A DNA stretch of 64,000 bases, taken from positions 1,522,101 to 1,586,100 of the forward strand of contig JAANYP010004395.1 of the NCBI GenBank assembly GCA_020465985.1. The letters are read 5' to 3'. This DNA comes from Centrapalus pauciflorus. Its lineage: Eukaryota > Streptophyta > Magnoliopsida > Asterales > Asteraceae. A program made the position numbers and the translations under genes. The notes under the pieces were generated by a model that did not search any database, had not been told where the DNA came from, and saw only the letters and a program-made list of their open reading frames with translations. Shown here piece by piece: positions 11,152 through 23,493 of the stretch (position 1 is the stretch's first letter; each line of letters begins with the position of its first letter).

Positions 11152-12868
11152 AGGGCTTTTTACAAAAACAAAACAAAACAATTTATATAAGTCGGGTCCC
11201 AATCATGATGAAATAGAACTTATTCTTATGGAATTGAATTAAGGGCAAGTTGTAAAAGGATTAATATAAGATTTAAAATTTAGTGATAAAAATAATGTAA
11301 AATGTTTTTTTTTTAACTATTAAAATTTGATGGACAATATAGTTATAGAAACGTTAGTAATTGATTTAAAGTGTTTGGATTGCATTCATTAATAAGTGAT
11401 TACTTGTTTTTAAAATTAATCCTACTACACTTTTTCATAAATTAAAAATGTATTTATTTGCTTAATAAGTGATTATTTGATCATTTTACAAGTTAAAATG
11501 CAAATACAAACACTTTAAAAATTGATTATTTGATAATTGTGATAACAAACAGCAGAAGTTAAACCAAACACTAAATTTCCGACAACACTTTTTGTTACAA
11601 CTATTATTTGATCTTTTGTTTACAAAACGCTACAACATTTTTTTCAAACGCAAATCCAAACACCCCCTTATTAGAATATTAATTTTTAACTACATGTACA
11701 CTCACACACGTAAAATAGCAGGGGTGACAATTTTAACCCACGAGCCAAACAGGCGGGATGATAAAATTGACCCGTACTAAAATACTAAGCTAAAACATAA
11801 CTTTTTTTTAAAAAAATGAAAATTTATAAAACAGTTACAAATTGTTTTTTTGAAAAATATTTCAAAATTATGTAAAATTTATGACGTGTTGTAATTTTTT
11901 TCATTCGAAAAATCTACAATCGGGATGATTTATTTCTTTTCTCACTTCAAAAAATTCAAAATAAAGACGTGTTGAAGTTTTTTTCATTAGTAAAAAGTAT
12001 ATAATTAAAAATGGTTCGTAGTTTATTTATTGAAAATATTTAATAAAAAATTTCAAATTTCGAATATCAAAAAAATTAAATTCGAATGTTTAGTCGTTTT
12101 TTGATTAAAAAGCTAAAATTCTAATGATTCGTTTTTTATCATCATTTGATTAAAGTTAGAATTGTTCTTTTGTTTGAAAAGATCAAAAATTATGATAGTT
12201 ATTTTTTTGCATTTCTTTTTTTTTTTTATCCTTAAGTTATCCAAAAGTAACATTTTTTTTGTTTTTTTTGTTTTAGTTACTAATTTTTTATTACCATTTG
12301 TAAGTTAATTTTATTATCAGTGATAAATTTTTTATATAATAATATAATTATTTATTTAAAATTATTATACGATTAACATGGTTCGTTGTTTTTTTTTTTC
12401 AATTTGTTATTGAAAATGTGAATCTGTTATCTCTTTTCTCCATTCAAAAAACTTAAAATAAGGGTGTGTTGGAGTTTTTTTATTCAGAAAAATTATAATA
12501 TAAAAGGTTCGTCGTTTCATCCTTGAAAATTTAAATGTACAAATACTTTAATGTTTTTTCGTTTAAAAAATAAAAAATAGATATAATTTGTCATTTTTTA
12601 ATGAAAAAAATCAAACTGCTTATTATAAACGGTTTTTCCTGCCTACCCAATAGGAATCCCGTTAAGCCTTCACAGGTATTATAAATGAGTACAAGATTAT
12701 CAATCTTCACCTTGAACTTGTCCCGTTGCCATTCATATTTCACGGTAACAATAGAACGTGTATATCTTCATTATATACAGAGATAATATAATATTATTTA
12801 TAATGATTATGAATTTAATTTGACGTGGATTTGGTTAAAAAATTAAATCTCGTACTTGTAAAAATAGA
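11152..12868. other. AT-rich stretch with a MITE and degenerate GGTTCGTAGTTT-type repeats
   Basis: Apart from the MITE at 11371-11666, this region holds loosely repeated phrases such as TTTTTTCATTCGAAAAA and GGTTCGTAGTTT or GGTTCGTCGTTT spaced about 80-100 bp apart. The same style of repeat occurs at about 32930-33330 and 34920-35350. No gene seen. Confidence 0.5.
11371..11666. mobile_element. MITE, GTGTTTGGATT ends
   Basis: The left end has GTGTTTGGATTGCATTC; the right end inverted reads GGGGTGTTTGGATTTGCGTTTG. The interior is AT-rich and repeats AATAAGTGATTA. Superfamily uncertain (hAT- or Harbinger-like); exact ends and TSD not resolved. Confidence 0.55.
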
Positions 12869-12871
12869 TAA

Positions 12872-13242
12872 GGGTGCGTTTAGTTAACGAAAACTAGTCA
12901 TTTTTCAATTTAATTTATCAAGTTATAGTTTTTAGAAAAAAACAAGGGTTTCTATGAAAAGTGAAAACTTGTTTAGATGATGAAGTTTTAGTTTTAAGAA
13001 AAATAAGATGTGTGATTATAAAATAAAAAAAATAGGATATGTGATTGAAAAGTAAGAGAGAGAGAGAAAGAGAGTATTATAAAGAAATAGGGTAGGTAGT
13101 AGAAAAGTAAGAGAGAATATGAAAAGTGGTATTTTAAAAAGTGAAATGAAAATTTATGAAATTGTTGTTAAGTAAACAAGTTTTCATTTTTGTTGAAAAG
13201 TAAGATGAAAATTTTGAAATTTTTCAGGAATTAAACGCACCC
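12872..13242. mobile_element. Tourist-like MITE (GGGTGCGTTTAGTTAAC), TSD TAA
   Basis: Left end GGGTGCGTTTAGTTAAC, right end AATTAAACGCACCC, with TAA directly repeated outside (12869-12871 and 13243-13245). TIR form and 3-bp TSD fit the PIF/Harbinger-Tourist type. The inside has AAGTGAAAACTTGTTTAGATG and AAGAGAGAGAGAAAGAGAG. The same element, carrying insertions, lies at about 34317-40812. Confidence 0.8.
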
Positions 13243-13245
13243 TAA

Positions 13246-14671
13246 ACATTCTTAAGGATGGAAAACCATAAGATTATTATAAATGGAATTTTCTTTTTAA
13301 AGAATGTAACATTCTCGAATGATGAATAATTGTTGGAATAAATAATTGAGCTATGGTCCTCATTGGCTCTCTTTATGAAAAGCATAAAAAATTACTCTTT
13401 AACGTAGAATCTTTATGTATAATAATCGAAAACAACTTATTAACGCAAAACATTTAATGTTTTATGTATTACATGGATTGATACAAAAAAAATTGTTATA
13501 TATTAAATATTTATAAAAAGGTGGAATGCCTTAAGAACCCGTAATTTTTTTTAAAAAAATTAATATACAATAAAAACCAATAAAAATATGAAATACAGGC
13601 AAAATCATTGAGTCAATGGTAACAAATAATGACTCTAAGTAATGTTTAAATCAAAAGAAGACTGTAAAATAAGATTCAAAATCTTTAAATTATTTATTTA
13701 AATATATTATTTTATGACTCTAACATATGCGATTCATTTCAATTATTATCTTCTTATTATTGATTTAAAAATGTTGAACCTTTATTCTGTTTTGTTTGTT
13801 ATCGTGTTATCATCAATAATCTCATAGAAATCAAATAAATTTTAAATGATGATTATTTTATATTTTTAATTTTTATAAAGTATATTAATTTAAATTGTAT
13901 AAATTTGTTAAAGACCTTAAATTAAACCACATACAAGTTTTCTTATTGAAGATGTTTTAATTAATAATACATATTTATTGTCTAACTGATTAAAACTTGA
14001 TACAACAATTGTAGCGTCAATTTAATAAATAAATATTAATTAAGATTATTCGAAATTAAGTTATTTTAAAATATAAATTTTGCAACATTTATTGAAGTTT
14101 TGGAAAATATTAATACAAAATTTTTTTAAAGAAAATACGTTTGAAATTTAAATGATTATTTTTCTTAATGTGTGGTCAAAGTTTCATAACTAACATATAA
14201 AGATTTGATAATAAAAAGATTTTAAGTTTTATTGTATACTAAAGTATTTAATTATTATTTCATAAAATTATTTATTCTTTCGGACATTTAAAATTTGAAG
14301 TTAATTATTTTATTGATCTTTAAAAAAATATTTTAAAATTAAATTCTTTTATTTTACTATTTTTAAAAATTATTTACTATTTGCGACATTTAAACATGAA
14401 GTTTATTATTTTATTGATTTTTTAGATATTTTAATTTTAGCTTGTTAATTTTGAAAATTTTTAATGAATATTAGTTGTAATTTCAATTAGTTTAGGAAAC
14501 AAAAATAACAAGTTTAAATACTAAAGTTTAAATTAAATCAATAAATGATATGCATGTTACTTAAATTAATGTTCATTTTTATTTTTGGAAAAAGAGCGGG
14601 AAAATGAAAAATTAGTGTATTAGGAAGATGACATGTGGCAAAGATTGTTCTCATTTATTATAATACATAGA
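13246..14671. other. AT-rich stretch ending in an inverted Helitron-like 5' terminus
   Basis: No gene found. At the right edge the minus strand reads TCTATGTATTATAATAAATG (from 14671 downward) followed by CACATGTCATCTTCC, resembling a plant Helitron 5' end preceded by A. The remaining ~1.3 kb would be its body, but no GC-rich hairpin plus inverted CTRR end was seen on the left. Confidence 0.45.
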
Positions 14672-14958
14672 TAGATTGCATAGAAGGTCCTTTAACTATC
14701 CCCAAATTGTAGTTTTTCGTCCTTTTTTCAAAAAATTTGCAATTTGGGTGTTTTATGTACCGAAAAGTTGCAGACGAAGTCCTTTTTGACGGTATCCGTC
14801 TATTTGGCCGTTAAAGACCTCTCACGTGCCTTGCACACGAGGGCAAACTTGTCATTCTCCCTCTCTTTTATTCACTTCCCTTCGCAAACGCCCATTTTCA
14901 CACACTGGTAATCGAGGTTCCGACGAAAGCTATTGGTTCCGACGAGAGAAATAAGAAG

Positions 14959-17900
14959 ATGACGATGGGAAACATAAGAAGACTGTACCAACTTCGTGTT
15001 TCTGGTGAAAAGTTCGACCCAAATGAAGAATATGGTATGTTTCTTGTGTAACAGATTATAGTAGACTCAAATACGCAAATGTCTCTGTAATGTGAAGTTG
15101 TTTTTAATTTTTTTTGCAGTTGGTGAAGCAAATTACTTCACCATCGAGATGCACCATGGTGGAGTTTTCTCTATATTTCCTAATAGAAAGTACTTAAATG
15201 GTAACGTTAACTACATTGACCTAATTGATATTGATAAGTTTTCTGTGTTGGAGTTAGATGATGTTTTAGAGAAATTAGGCTATGATGACGAAATGCGAAG
15301 GTTTTACCATTTTCAAATACCGTGGTGGTGATTTGGACTTTGGGTTACATGCTCTTGGAAATGATCAAGATGTTTTGAAGTTGGGCAAGTATGTAGGTGT
15401 ACAAAAGATAGTTAGAGTATATACTGAGTTTTACACTACAAAGTTGCACACTTACTTCACTTCACCTTCAAAGGTAGTAATAAAGGAAATTGAGCAGTCG
15501 TCTTCTAGTAAGAGGCTTATGTTAGAATGGACTGATGAACCCCAGATTCAACAAAATGTTAACTTGAATGATCAACCACATATTGAACCAGAGGTTGAAA
15601 CACAGATTGAAGCAGAGATTGAACCACAGATTGAACCAGAGGTTGAAACACAGATTGAACCAGAGTTTGTACCACAGTTTATAGAATATAATGTTGAACC
15701 ACAGATTCAACCCAATGTTAAATAAGAGTTTCCAACTCAACAGAGTATTCCTTTAGACTATGATGTTTTCTTTGACTTTGCCCCTTTCATGGATTCTTAA
15801 AGTAGGATAGAAGAAACTGAAAATATGAGGTTTGTAGAAACAAAAAAATGAAAATGTTGGGGTTGAAAAAGGTCATGAAAGTGATTCTATTGAAGAAAGT
15901 GATGAGAATAATTTCTTAGTTGATGAGGATAACATGGATGATGATGTTGAAGTTGATATGTATAATTTCTAGTTACACACTGATATGGATGTAGACAATG
16001 AGAATGAAATGAATTTAAGAGATTATGATAATCAAGAGTTTGATGTAGGACTGAAGAGTTTGAGAGTGGTAGTGGGGAATATGATGTTGACAGTAGGAGG
16101 AAGTATGTGAAAAAAATGAGTAAGAAATACAAAGAACATGCTTCAAAAAAGTGTTTGAAAAATTATTTCTACATTGGTCAAACTTTTGCAAACAAGCTTG
16201 AAGTCAGAGAACAAGTTAATGAACTTGCTGTTGAGAGTAGAAGAGAGTTAAGAAATATAAAAAAGGACAAGGAAAGGGTTAGGGTGGCATGTCAGGGTAA
16301 ATCACCAAATTTCCAAAGGAATCTGGATAATGTTGAATATGGGGAGGCATTGGGTAGTGGGAAAGGGACTGGGGCAGGTATGAATAACAACAAAAAAGTG
16401 TTGGGTCAAGAAAAGATAAAGGACCAAATTTGAAATGGGGGTAGGGGAAAAAGAGCTAACCCGAATGAGTGGATATGTTCTTGGGTCCTGCTGTTACCAA
16501 GGAAAAAAACTCAGAAACTTGGATTGTGAAAACCTTAAATGATCAACATACTTGCCTACGTTCAAGGTCTGTTACTGCTTGCAATGCAAACATCCTGTCT
16601 AGGCATGTAATTGAGCACATGGAAGGCAACCCTAACATTCCAACCAAAGCTCTTCAAGATCAATTACAAAGGAAACTTGAGTTTGGATATCCAAACATAA
16701 AATTTTAGGGCTAAGATGAAGGAAAGGGGTCAACTGAAAGATGACTACACACAACAGTATCTTAGATTAAGGGATTACCTGGAAGAGTTGTTGATTACAA
16801 ATCCTGGATCTACTGTAAGTTAGAAGTCGAACCATAGGTAAACCCAGATGTTGATACCAGGGGTTTTATGAGAGTTTATGTTTGTTTGGGTGAATTAAAG
16901 AAGGGTTTCAAGGCAATTGGAAGGGATCTCTTGGGATTGGATGGAGCATTTATGAAAGGTCCATTCTCTGGTCAAGTTTTGAGTGTTGTAGGGGTAGATC
17001 CAAATAATTGGATATATCATGTTTGCTATGTTATCGTAGAGGCTGAAAATAGAAGCTCATGGACATGGTTTTCGCAATTTCTTGGAGATGACTTAGATCT
17101 GGAGGCAAATAGTAACTTCACTTTCATAAGTGATAGACAGAAGGTATGATTTAATAATTCAATAAGTTTTGTTTTCTACAGTAATTTTCACTAATATTTG
17201 ATTGTTTCTACTTATCAAATGTGTTGTTTGTATGGTATTGTTCAAGCTATGGAATGTGTATTCCCCTGTGCAGAACATAGGTTTTGTCTGAGACATATTC
17301 ATGAGAATATGGAACTGAGATGGCGGGGTGAAGCTTTCAAGAAGTTGTTATGGAAGTGTGCTACTGCAACCACTGTTCAACATTTTCATCAAGCTATGGT
17401 AGAATTGAAGCATCATAATCAAGATGCTCATTTGTGGTTATCTAAAATACCACCAAAACATTGGTCAAGAAGTCATTTCACAGGTAAATCCATTTTGCAA
17501 TTTTATTTCTTGTGTAACGATTATAATGCTCAGTTGGTTTATTTATGATATCAAATTTGCAATTATGTTCAACATCATAGGAAGAAGCCATTCTGATGTG
17601 TTGCTGAACAACATTTGTGAAGTTTTTAACAAGCAACTAGTTTATGGAATGGACAAACCCATAATCACTGCATTGGAATTTATTAGGGAGTATATTACGA
17701 AGAGGATTGTCATTGTTTTGGGTAACATTGCCAAATATAATGGTCCGTTGACCCCAAATGCAACCAAAATGTTGGCAGCCAACGTAAAAGAAGCTAAGAA
17801 GTACACTCTCCTTTGGAATGGGGGTGAGAAATATCAAGTGAGTGGGCCTTGTGGAGATCAGTGTGTAGTCGATGTCAATTCAATGGTTTGCACATGTAGA

Positions 17901-18284
17901 GGATGTGAACTAAAAGGCATACCATGCAAGCATGCATTGGCAACCAATTGGAATACGGCCCTCAACAATATCAATGTACCACCACCTAAAGGTTGGGTTC
18001 ATGTTGTCTATTGGGTTGATACATGGAAAAAAGTTTACAGCTACAAGGTTAACCCTATCAATGGCATGTCAATGTGGCCTAAAAGTATTGTTCCATCCAT
18101 AATACTACCCCCAAAGCATCACGCACCAGCTGGAAGGCCAAAGAAAAAAAGAGTGAGGGCTGCACATAAGGAAGGAGGATCACATACCAGGTTGTCCAAG
18201 AGGATGGTCTCAATGTCATGCAAGAAGTGTGGAAATGTTGGACACAATCAAAGAACTTGTAAGGGACAAGGGTCTACAAGCTGA
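14959..18284 (+). pseudogene. MuDR-type MULE transposase (PB1-like, MULE, SWIM, CCHC), decayed
   Basis: Exon 1 (ATG 14959-15034) joins over a GT-AG intron to 15120. A PB1-like N-terminal domain follows (YFTIEMHHGGVFSIFP to about 15400), broken by a frameshift near 15325-15330. Next is a QIEPE-rich acidic repeat (15580-15720), a stop at 15723 and further stops to about 16100. The MuDR N-terminal DNA-binding part is at 16470-16705 and the MULE DDE core at 16868-17480 (LDGAF, ISDRQK, C-2x-H in FCLRHIHENM). After an intron at 17484-17580 come NICEVFN, an intact SWIM finger (CTCRGC...GIPCKH, about 17890-17930) and a CCHC knuckle (CKKCGNVGHNQRTC) near the end. The intron expected after ISDRQK seems to have lost its AG acceptor. 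Many stops and shifts make this a pseudogene of about 1000 residues. Confidence 0.9.
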
Positions 18285-19625
18285 GTATGTTGACTTAGAT
18301 ACAGGGTATTATTAAGTTTTATGTTTGTTTGGTCATGTATCAAGTATTGCTACAATTTTCTTTCTGTTACCATCTGATGGTCATGTATCTCGTATTCCAC
18401 TCTTAAATGTCAAAGAACTTTTATGTTTGTTTCGGTTAGAAGCTGATAATACACATGGTGTTTTGCTTATCATATGCTCATTTCATAACAATTTTCTTTC
18501 TATTACAATCTGATAATACACAATAGCATAAACATGGAGTTTTCACCTTCATACAAATAGCATAAACCAGGTGTTTTATATTTAATCATAAGGGGTTACA
18601 AAATTTGGGGGTCCAAGTTTTATAAAACGTTAATCATCAACTTGAAAGCCCTATAAACACCCTAACTTTAGAACAAACAATACTTCACCAGACTGCCATT
18701 CTACAAACTACAACCCAACATCCAAAAACCTAACCATCATCCAATAACTAGTAATCAACATCCAAAAACAATAACCATCATCCAATATCTACAAACCAAC
18801 ACCCAAAAACCCAAACCATCATCCAATAACCCAAAAACTGTAACTATCGTTCACCTACCAAAGCAGAGCACTGACTTCAAACAAAACAACATCATCGTTA
18901 TCTAGAGCATCATCCACAAGCTTAAACAATAACCATTGTTGGCTTCTCAAGCCATGATTATGTTTCATCCACTCAAAATCACCATTTATTACCATGGGAG
19001 AAGGCACCAACTCAGGTGTTCGTCTATCATCATGCGGTATCAAAACCATGTCATGCTCTCAATCATCAAACCTTAGTATGCAGGACTGGTACTATTGCAA
19101 ATCATGTAGCCTTACAAAGCCAGCTGGTATGGTCTGCCATTTAACAAAAAAATATAATCAATGCAATGAAATGTGTAACAGGATGTGGTAGAAGAAGACA
19201 CACCATTCTGTCACTCTTCCATATGTGCTTGTAGAATTTGACGTAGAAACGATCCATTAGAAGTTCAATGTTTCTACTTTATAATCCTGTTTATACACCT
19301 CTGGTTTAACAAGTGCATACCACAAATGGTCCTTTAACTTGCCTTTAAATAGACAAGTCATTGTACGTGTGTGCTAATTACTCCAACTACCAAATATGAC
19401 AAAATTAAGTGAAGTTGTAATAAGTCTTAAACCACTTGGTCAGACTTCTTTAACCCATACATTTATTGAAGTGCAGCTAATCCAACTACCTACTATGACA
19501 CAAATTAACTTAACTCTTTTGAGAAATCTTTAAAGCACACATCTTTCATTGCAAATCTGGAACAAGTGATACAACACAAATAACATAAGATAAAAGAAAT
19601 TACCTTACCATCTTCATCCATTACA
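18285..19625. other. MULE interior between the two genes
   Basis: Contains a degenerate AACATCCAAAAACC / AACCATCATCCAATAAC repeat (18714-18845) and a 64-codon minus-strand frame at 18855-19049 with no recognisable domain or support. TTTATGTTTGTTTGG...GTCATGTATC recurs at 18316 and 18418. It would include both transcripts' 3' ends. Confidence 0.5.
18714..18845 (+). repeat. Degenerate CCAAAAACC...CATCATCCAATA repeat
   Basis: At least three imperfect units of about 45 bp with alternating ACATCCAAAAAC and AACCATCATCCAATA. Confidence 0.65.
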
Positions 19626-20002
19626 TCAATGAAAGAAACTAACAAAAACAAAAAATCCTACCCAACTAATCATCAAATAAATCAACAATTTCCTACGATT
19701 TGCTTCACTTTCCTGCAATTGGATTTCAAGTCGATTCCTTGACCTCAACAAACCTGGAATAATTTTTGTAGCTCGTTCACACATAACAGGATCATACCAA
19801 CCAAGAAACTTACATTTTGAACCCTGAAAAAATCAGAACATGGTTATAAAAAATCATAAGAAGTCATGCCATATTTTAGAAGAAAAAATAATTTTTGTAG
19901 CTATTTCACCTTAACTGAACATCCATAGAACCTTCTTCTAGGGTTCGAAGTCGTCCATGATGTTTTGATAGTAGCATACCTTCCACACTCACATCTAACC
20001 AT
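19626..20002 (-). CDS. GRF-type zinc-finger protein with C-terminal TM segment (MULE accessory gene)
   Basis: Two minus-strand exons, 19910-20002 and 19626-19823, joined over a GT-AG intron (GTGAAATAG...TTTTTCAG), give an open frame of 96 aa. Residues 4-45 form a GRF zinc finger: C-x-C-G, then TSWTTSNPRRRFYGC, then C-KFLGW. A short charged, coiled-coil-like stretch (RSRNRLEIQLQESEANRRK) precedes a hydrophobic C-terminal helix (LIYLMISWVGFFVFVSFF) that looks like a membrane segment. It lies inside the right part of the MULE, convergent with the transposase. Family knowledge: GRF fingers bind single-stranded nucleic acid in topoisomerase III and APE2; the role of this small plant type is unknown to me. 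The frame is open although the neighbouring transposase is ruined. An upstream alternative start was not excluded. Confidence 0.78.
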
Positions 20003-20360
20003 CGCAAACAAATTTAGTGTTCGTTAGGATAGACAAGCTCTATTTTGCTGCTAGGGAGACGGAGATTGCAAACAATCGCAAACAAATGTCATCGATCTCT
20101 TCGATGGAGATGGAGATTGCTGCTATTTTGCTGCTAGGGAGACGGAGGTTAATAAAAAAGAGAAGGAGAGGAAGAATGACAAGTTTGCCCTCGTGTGCAA
20201 GGCACGTGAGAGGCCTTTAACGGCCAAATAGACGGATACCGTCAAAAAGGACTTCTTATGCAACTTTTCGGTACATAAAACACCCAAATTGCAATTTTTT
20301 CGAAAAAGAACGAAAACTGCAATCTGGGGATAGTTAAAAGACCTTCTATGCATTTAACTC

Positions 20361-20940
20361 AATGTTTTATAGAAAACAGAAAATAACTTTTTATTACAAA
20401 AATAATATAAAATAAAATTTAAAAAAAAAAGTATTTTTGCGAGTGGTGTTTTCTGATTCGTTGCATAATTGGTGGTACTCACAAGAATCTAAATCTACAT
20501 ACATACATACATATTCAAGATCCATGAAATAACATCTTTTATTGAAGTATTGGAAAAAAAACATTGATTCCTAATAATAAAGGATCTGTTCACTAACTTC
20601 TGTTGTGTTGTATTGATGATCAACAAGAACTCTAAATGTCTGCTTGATTCACTGGGAATGGACGAAATTTATGAGGATTCGATTCAGCCTTGGGTGTAGT
20701 TATGAACGACACAAAACAAGAAACAAGATTGCATGAAACGAAAATGAGAAAAATTTGGGATATGATTCTGTTTATGATTCAAATAAATATATACCCAAAA
20801 TACCTCTAATTGTAAGTTAACAGGTAATAATAAATTAGTTTTTAAGATTTATTTTTATATATGAATTAAATGAGAATGATTGACTCAAAATTGGTTTTCC
20901 AGTACTCCAGTCAAATATAGTACTCCATATATCTCGACAC

Positions 20941-20960
<20 letters not shown>
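20361..20960. other. Spacer between two transposons
   Basis: AT-rich DNA with a short (CATA)n tract near 20500 and a (TA)n(GA)n run at 20941-20980. No gene recognised. Confidence 0.5.
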
Positions 20961-20979
<19 letters not shown>

Positions 20980-21164
20980 GTGGGTTCAATGGAAAACCAC
21001 AATGCACGTGAAAACCGTGGAAACCAACGAGAGCCGTTGGATTAGATGCAATTTAAAAAATTCGTGGTGACATTATGGTAATTATTAGGAACTTTAAGGA
21101 TCGTTGATGCATCCCCTAATATTAGACGGAGGGGTATATGGGTAATTCTACCCGTCTCATTAAT

Positions 21165-23199
21165 TGTAACATCCTTGAATTCAATTACTGTAATTCAGAT
21201 CTATTTAAGTGGATAAGTTATAATTAAGTTGAATTATGAGCAACTATTATATATTTGGGGATATTTAAAAGTTTGTTGCTATTTTATGAAGTTACGAAGT
21301 TTAAGAAAATTTGAATTCTGAATTATTGTTAGGAAGTAGTATGAATTATAAAAGCTAGTAATGATAAATTTAAAAATAAATCAGTATTTTATGGAACCGG
21401 TTAAGTTGAGGGGTGAAATGTGCAAAAATGAAGAAAGTTGAATAAAAAGGCTAAAAGCCTTTCATTTTCACATTTTCACTCTCTCTCTAGACTCTCTCTC
21501 TAGAAAACGCTCTCTACTTCTCTCTAGATTATCTCACAAACCGACCGGCCGATTATCGAGATTTATACGTCATCGGAAAGATCTCGAGGAGTACTACAAC
21601 AATCTACGGTTGGATTCTTGATTTCGTACGGATTGAGGTAAGAATCAACCCTTTTAAGCATTAATATTTCGGTTTTTGAAAGCATAAATTCGAGTTTATC
21701 GTTTATTGCGTGAATAAAGCTGATTTTGCTTGAGTTTTAGCTAGACTATGATCGAGTATGCATAATATAATCAAATCTAGGCTTGATACTTAACATGTTC
21801 ATGATTTTAGGCTTAGAAATGAAGGATTTAAGTTGTAGATATGAACAAACTCGAAAATACCAAGAACATAGTCGAAATGCAAAAACAAAGTCGATTTTTG
21901 AGCTAAATTCGAGTATATATTCGAATCTAACACCAAGGAATTCGAGTTTATGTCCCTAAATTTGAATCTAGGACCCTAAATTCGAATGATGTTCGAATTT
22001 AACCCATAGGGTTCGAGTTTGGCCTCAAATTCGAAAGGAAATTCGAATTTAACCCCTTAAATTCGAATTTAATGCCTAAAAAAATTGAAACCCACTCTCT
22101 AAACTCGAATATTATGAATGAAACCCATAGACAATACATAAAATAACAAAAGTCATTCAAAGGATAAGGTTTGAACTTGAGTTGTGTTCAAACTTAGTTG
22201 TGGTTCGAATTTGGATATGGATCCAAAATGGGGAAAAATATTACAGAACTTGTAAAACTTGGTTTTATGGATTTAAACAATTATTGACATGATGTGTTGT
22301 TACAAATGAATTACAGGTCCCTTGTGGTGTTGTTTAACCCACAGTGGGGTACTTTGTGATCCGGTTGAAAGCCCGAGGAGAAATAAAAATTAACTTGAGG
22401 ATATAACGCACCCACAGTGAGTACCTCTGATTTTAACATGTTTGCATCTGCTTTATGTTTGCTTCGCCTGCTGAGGCATGTTGTTTCACTTTCGTTTGAC
22501 ATTCTACTAACTTGCGTAAATGTTGATGCACATTCATACTTGTTGCATGTCCGTTTCTTTGTTGTGCATCTTATTGATGGACCTGAGGGTCGCATCTGTA
22601 CTCTGATGTTACTGTGCTATATGACCAAGAGTTGACACCTTTGGGGTCAGGATAGACAGTAGGTCATCCCCGATCGTATGTTTGCCTCAGATGGATTGTT
22701 TTTCTTATGCCGAGCGTCATCTCGAAGAAGTTGCGGCTCGGGTTTGCGTACTATGTGTACGTGTGGAAGTATACGGTATGCGTTACCGGTGTTACTTCTG
22801 GGGGCATCATAAGGGTTTGTGGAATGTGTAAAATCATGGTATTCACTAAGCATTCGCTTACCCTCTTAGTTGTTTACTTTTTACAGGAAAAAGGGAAAAC
22901 TGCTGCTGGACCTTCTAGCTAGGCCGTCTGTTGAAGTAATTGAAGATATTTGCTACTCACTCGGTATTTGGTTTATGTGATTATTGCTATGATATGTTTG
23001 GGATGATTGAAATAAACTTATGAGTATGTAGACTTAGATTTGGTACCTTGTAGCACCGTAGGGTGTTTGACACTGTTGCGTTACTTTATTTATATGCTTC
23101 CACACTTAAACTAGGTTATCAGATCATTATGTTATTGTATGACGGTGATTAATCCTGGGTGATATTTAAATTGGTGGTTATTGTGGCAAGGGTGTCACA
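21165..23199 (+). mobile_element. Solo LTR, family A, TSD TTAAT
   Basis: 2035 bp from TGTAACATCC to GGGTGTCACA, flanked by TTAAT on both sides (21160-21164 and 23200-23204). No internal retrotransposon DNA is present. It contains TC-rich sequence, the ATACGTCATCGGAAAGATC block (about 21566), a TTCGAATTT-rich zone and a putative CCCACAGTGGGGTACTT hairpin region. Ends and 5-bp TSD mark an LTR retrotransposon (probably Ty3/gypsy) reduced by LTR-LTR recombination. Confidence 0.93.
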
Positions 23200-23493
23200 T
23201 TAATCGTCCGTGAAGAATCTCGCTTGAGATATTTCAAAGAATATTTTGATTCTCTCAGATTGAAAAACTTTCCTAAACAACCGCCGATTCTCCCTCCAGG
23301 TGCACCATAATCGTGATATAATGGATGGATGCGTATCATCGAAGAAGAAGACGAAGGTGAAATCAGAAACGACGGAACACATATTCAACTGCATTTGGGT
23401 TTTTTTTGATTTAATACTGTTAAAGAAACCCTAGTTTTTTGAACTGATGTTCATACCGAAACTGCATCAAAGTATAATCGATTATTTCAATAA

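Larger units (their letters stand above)
14672..20360. mobile_element. MULE with transposase remnant and GRF-zinc-finger gene
   Basis: Long terminal inverted repeats of about 190 bp (left about 14672-14865, right about 20165-20360) share TGCATAGAAGGTC, CTATCCCCA, GTACCGAAAAGTTGCA, GACGGTATCCGTC and CACGTGCCTTGCACACGAGG, with about one mismatch per 12 bp by eye. Inside are a plus-strand MuDR-type transposase pseudogene and a convergent minus-strand GRF-zinc-finger gene. No clear 9-bp TSD was found, because the left end abuts a Helitron-like terminus and its first bases look eroded (TAGATTGCATAG against GAGTTAAATGCATAG). Confidence 0.88.

Noticed and set aside
15522..15740. Phe/Asn/Leu-rich minus-strand frame
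   Set aside because: Shadow of the QIEPE-coding repeat in the transposase pseudogene.
18855..19049. 64-codon minus-strand frame in the MULE interior as a third gene
   Set aside because: Not present in the other MULE, no domain recognised, and no splice partner found.
22311..22922. Several 60-95-codon frames on both strands
   Set aside because: Lie in a family-A LTR; equivalent places in the other copies do not keep them open.
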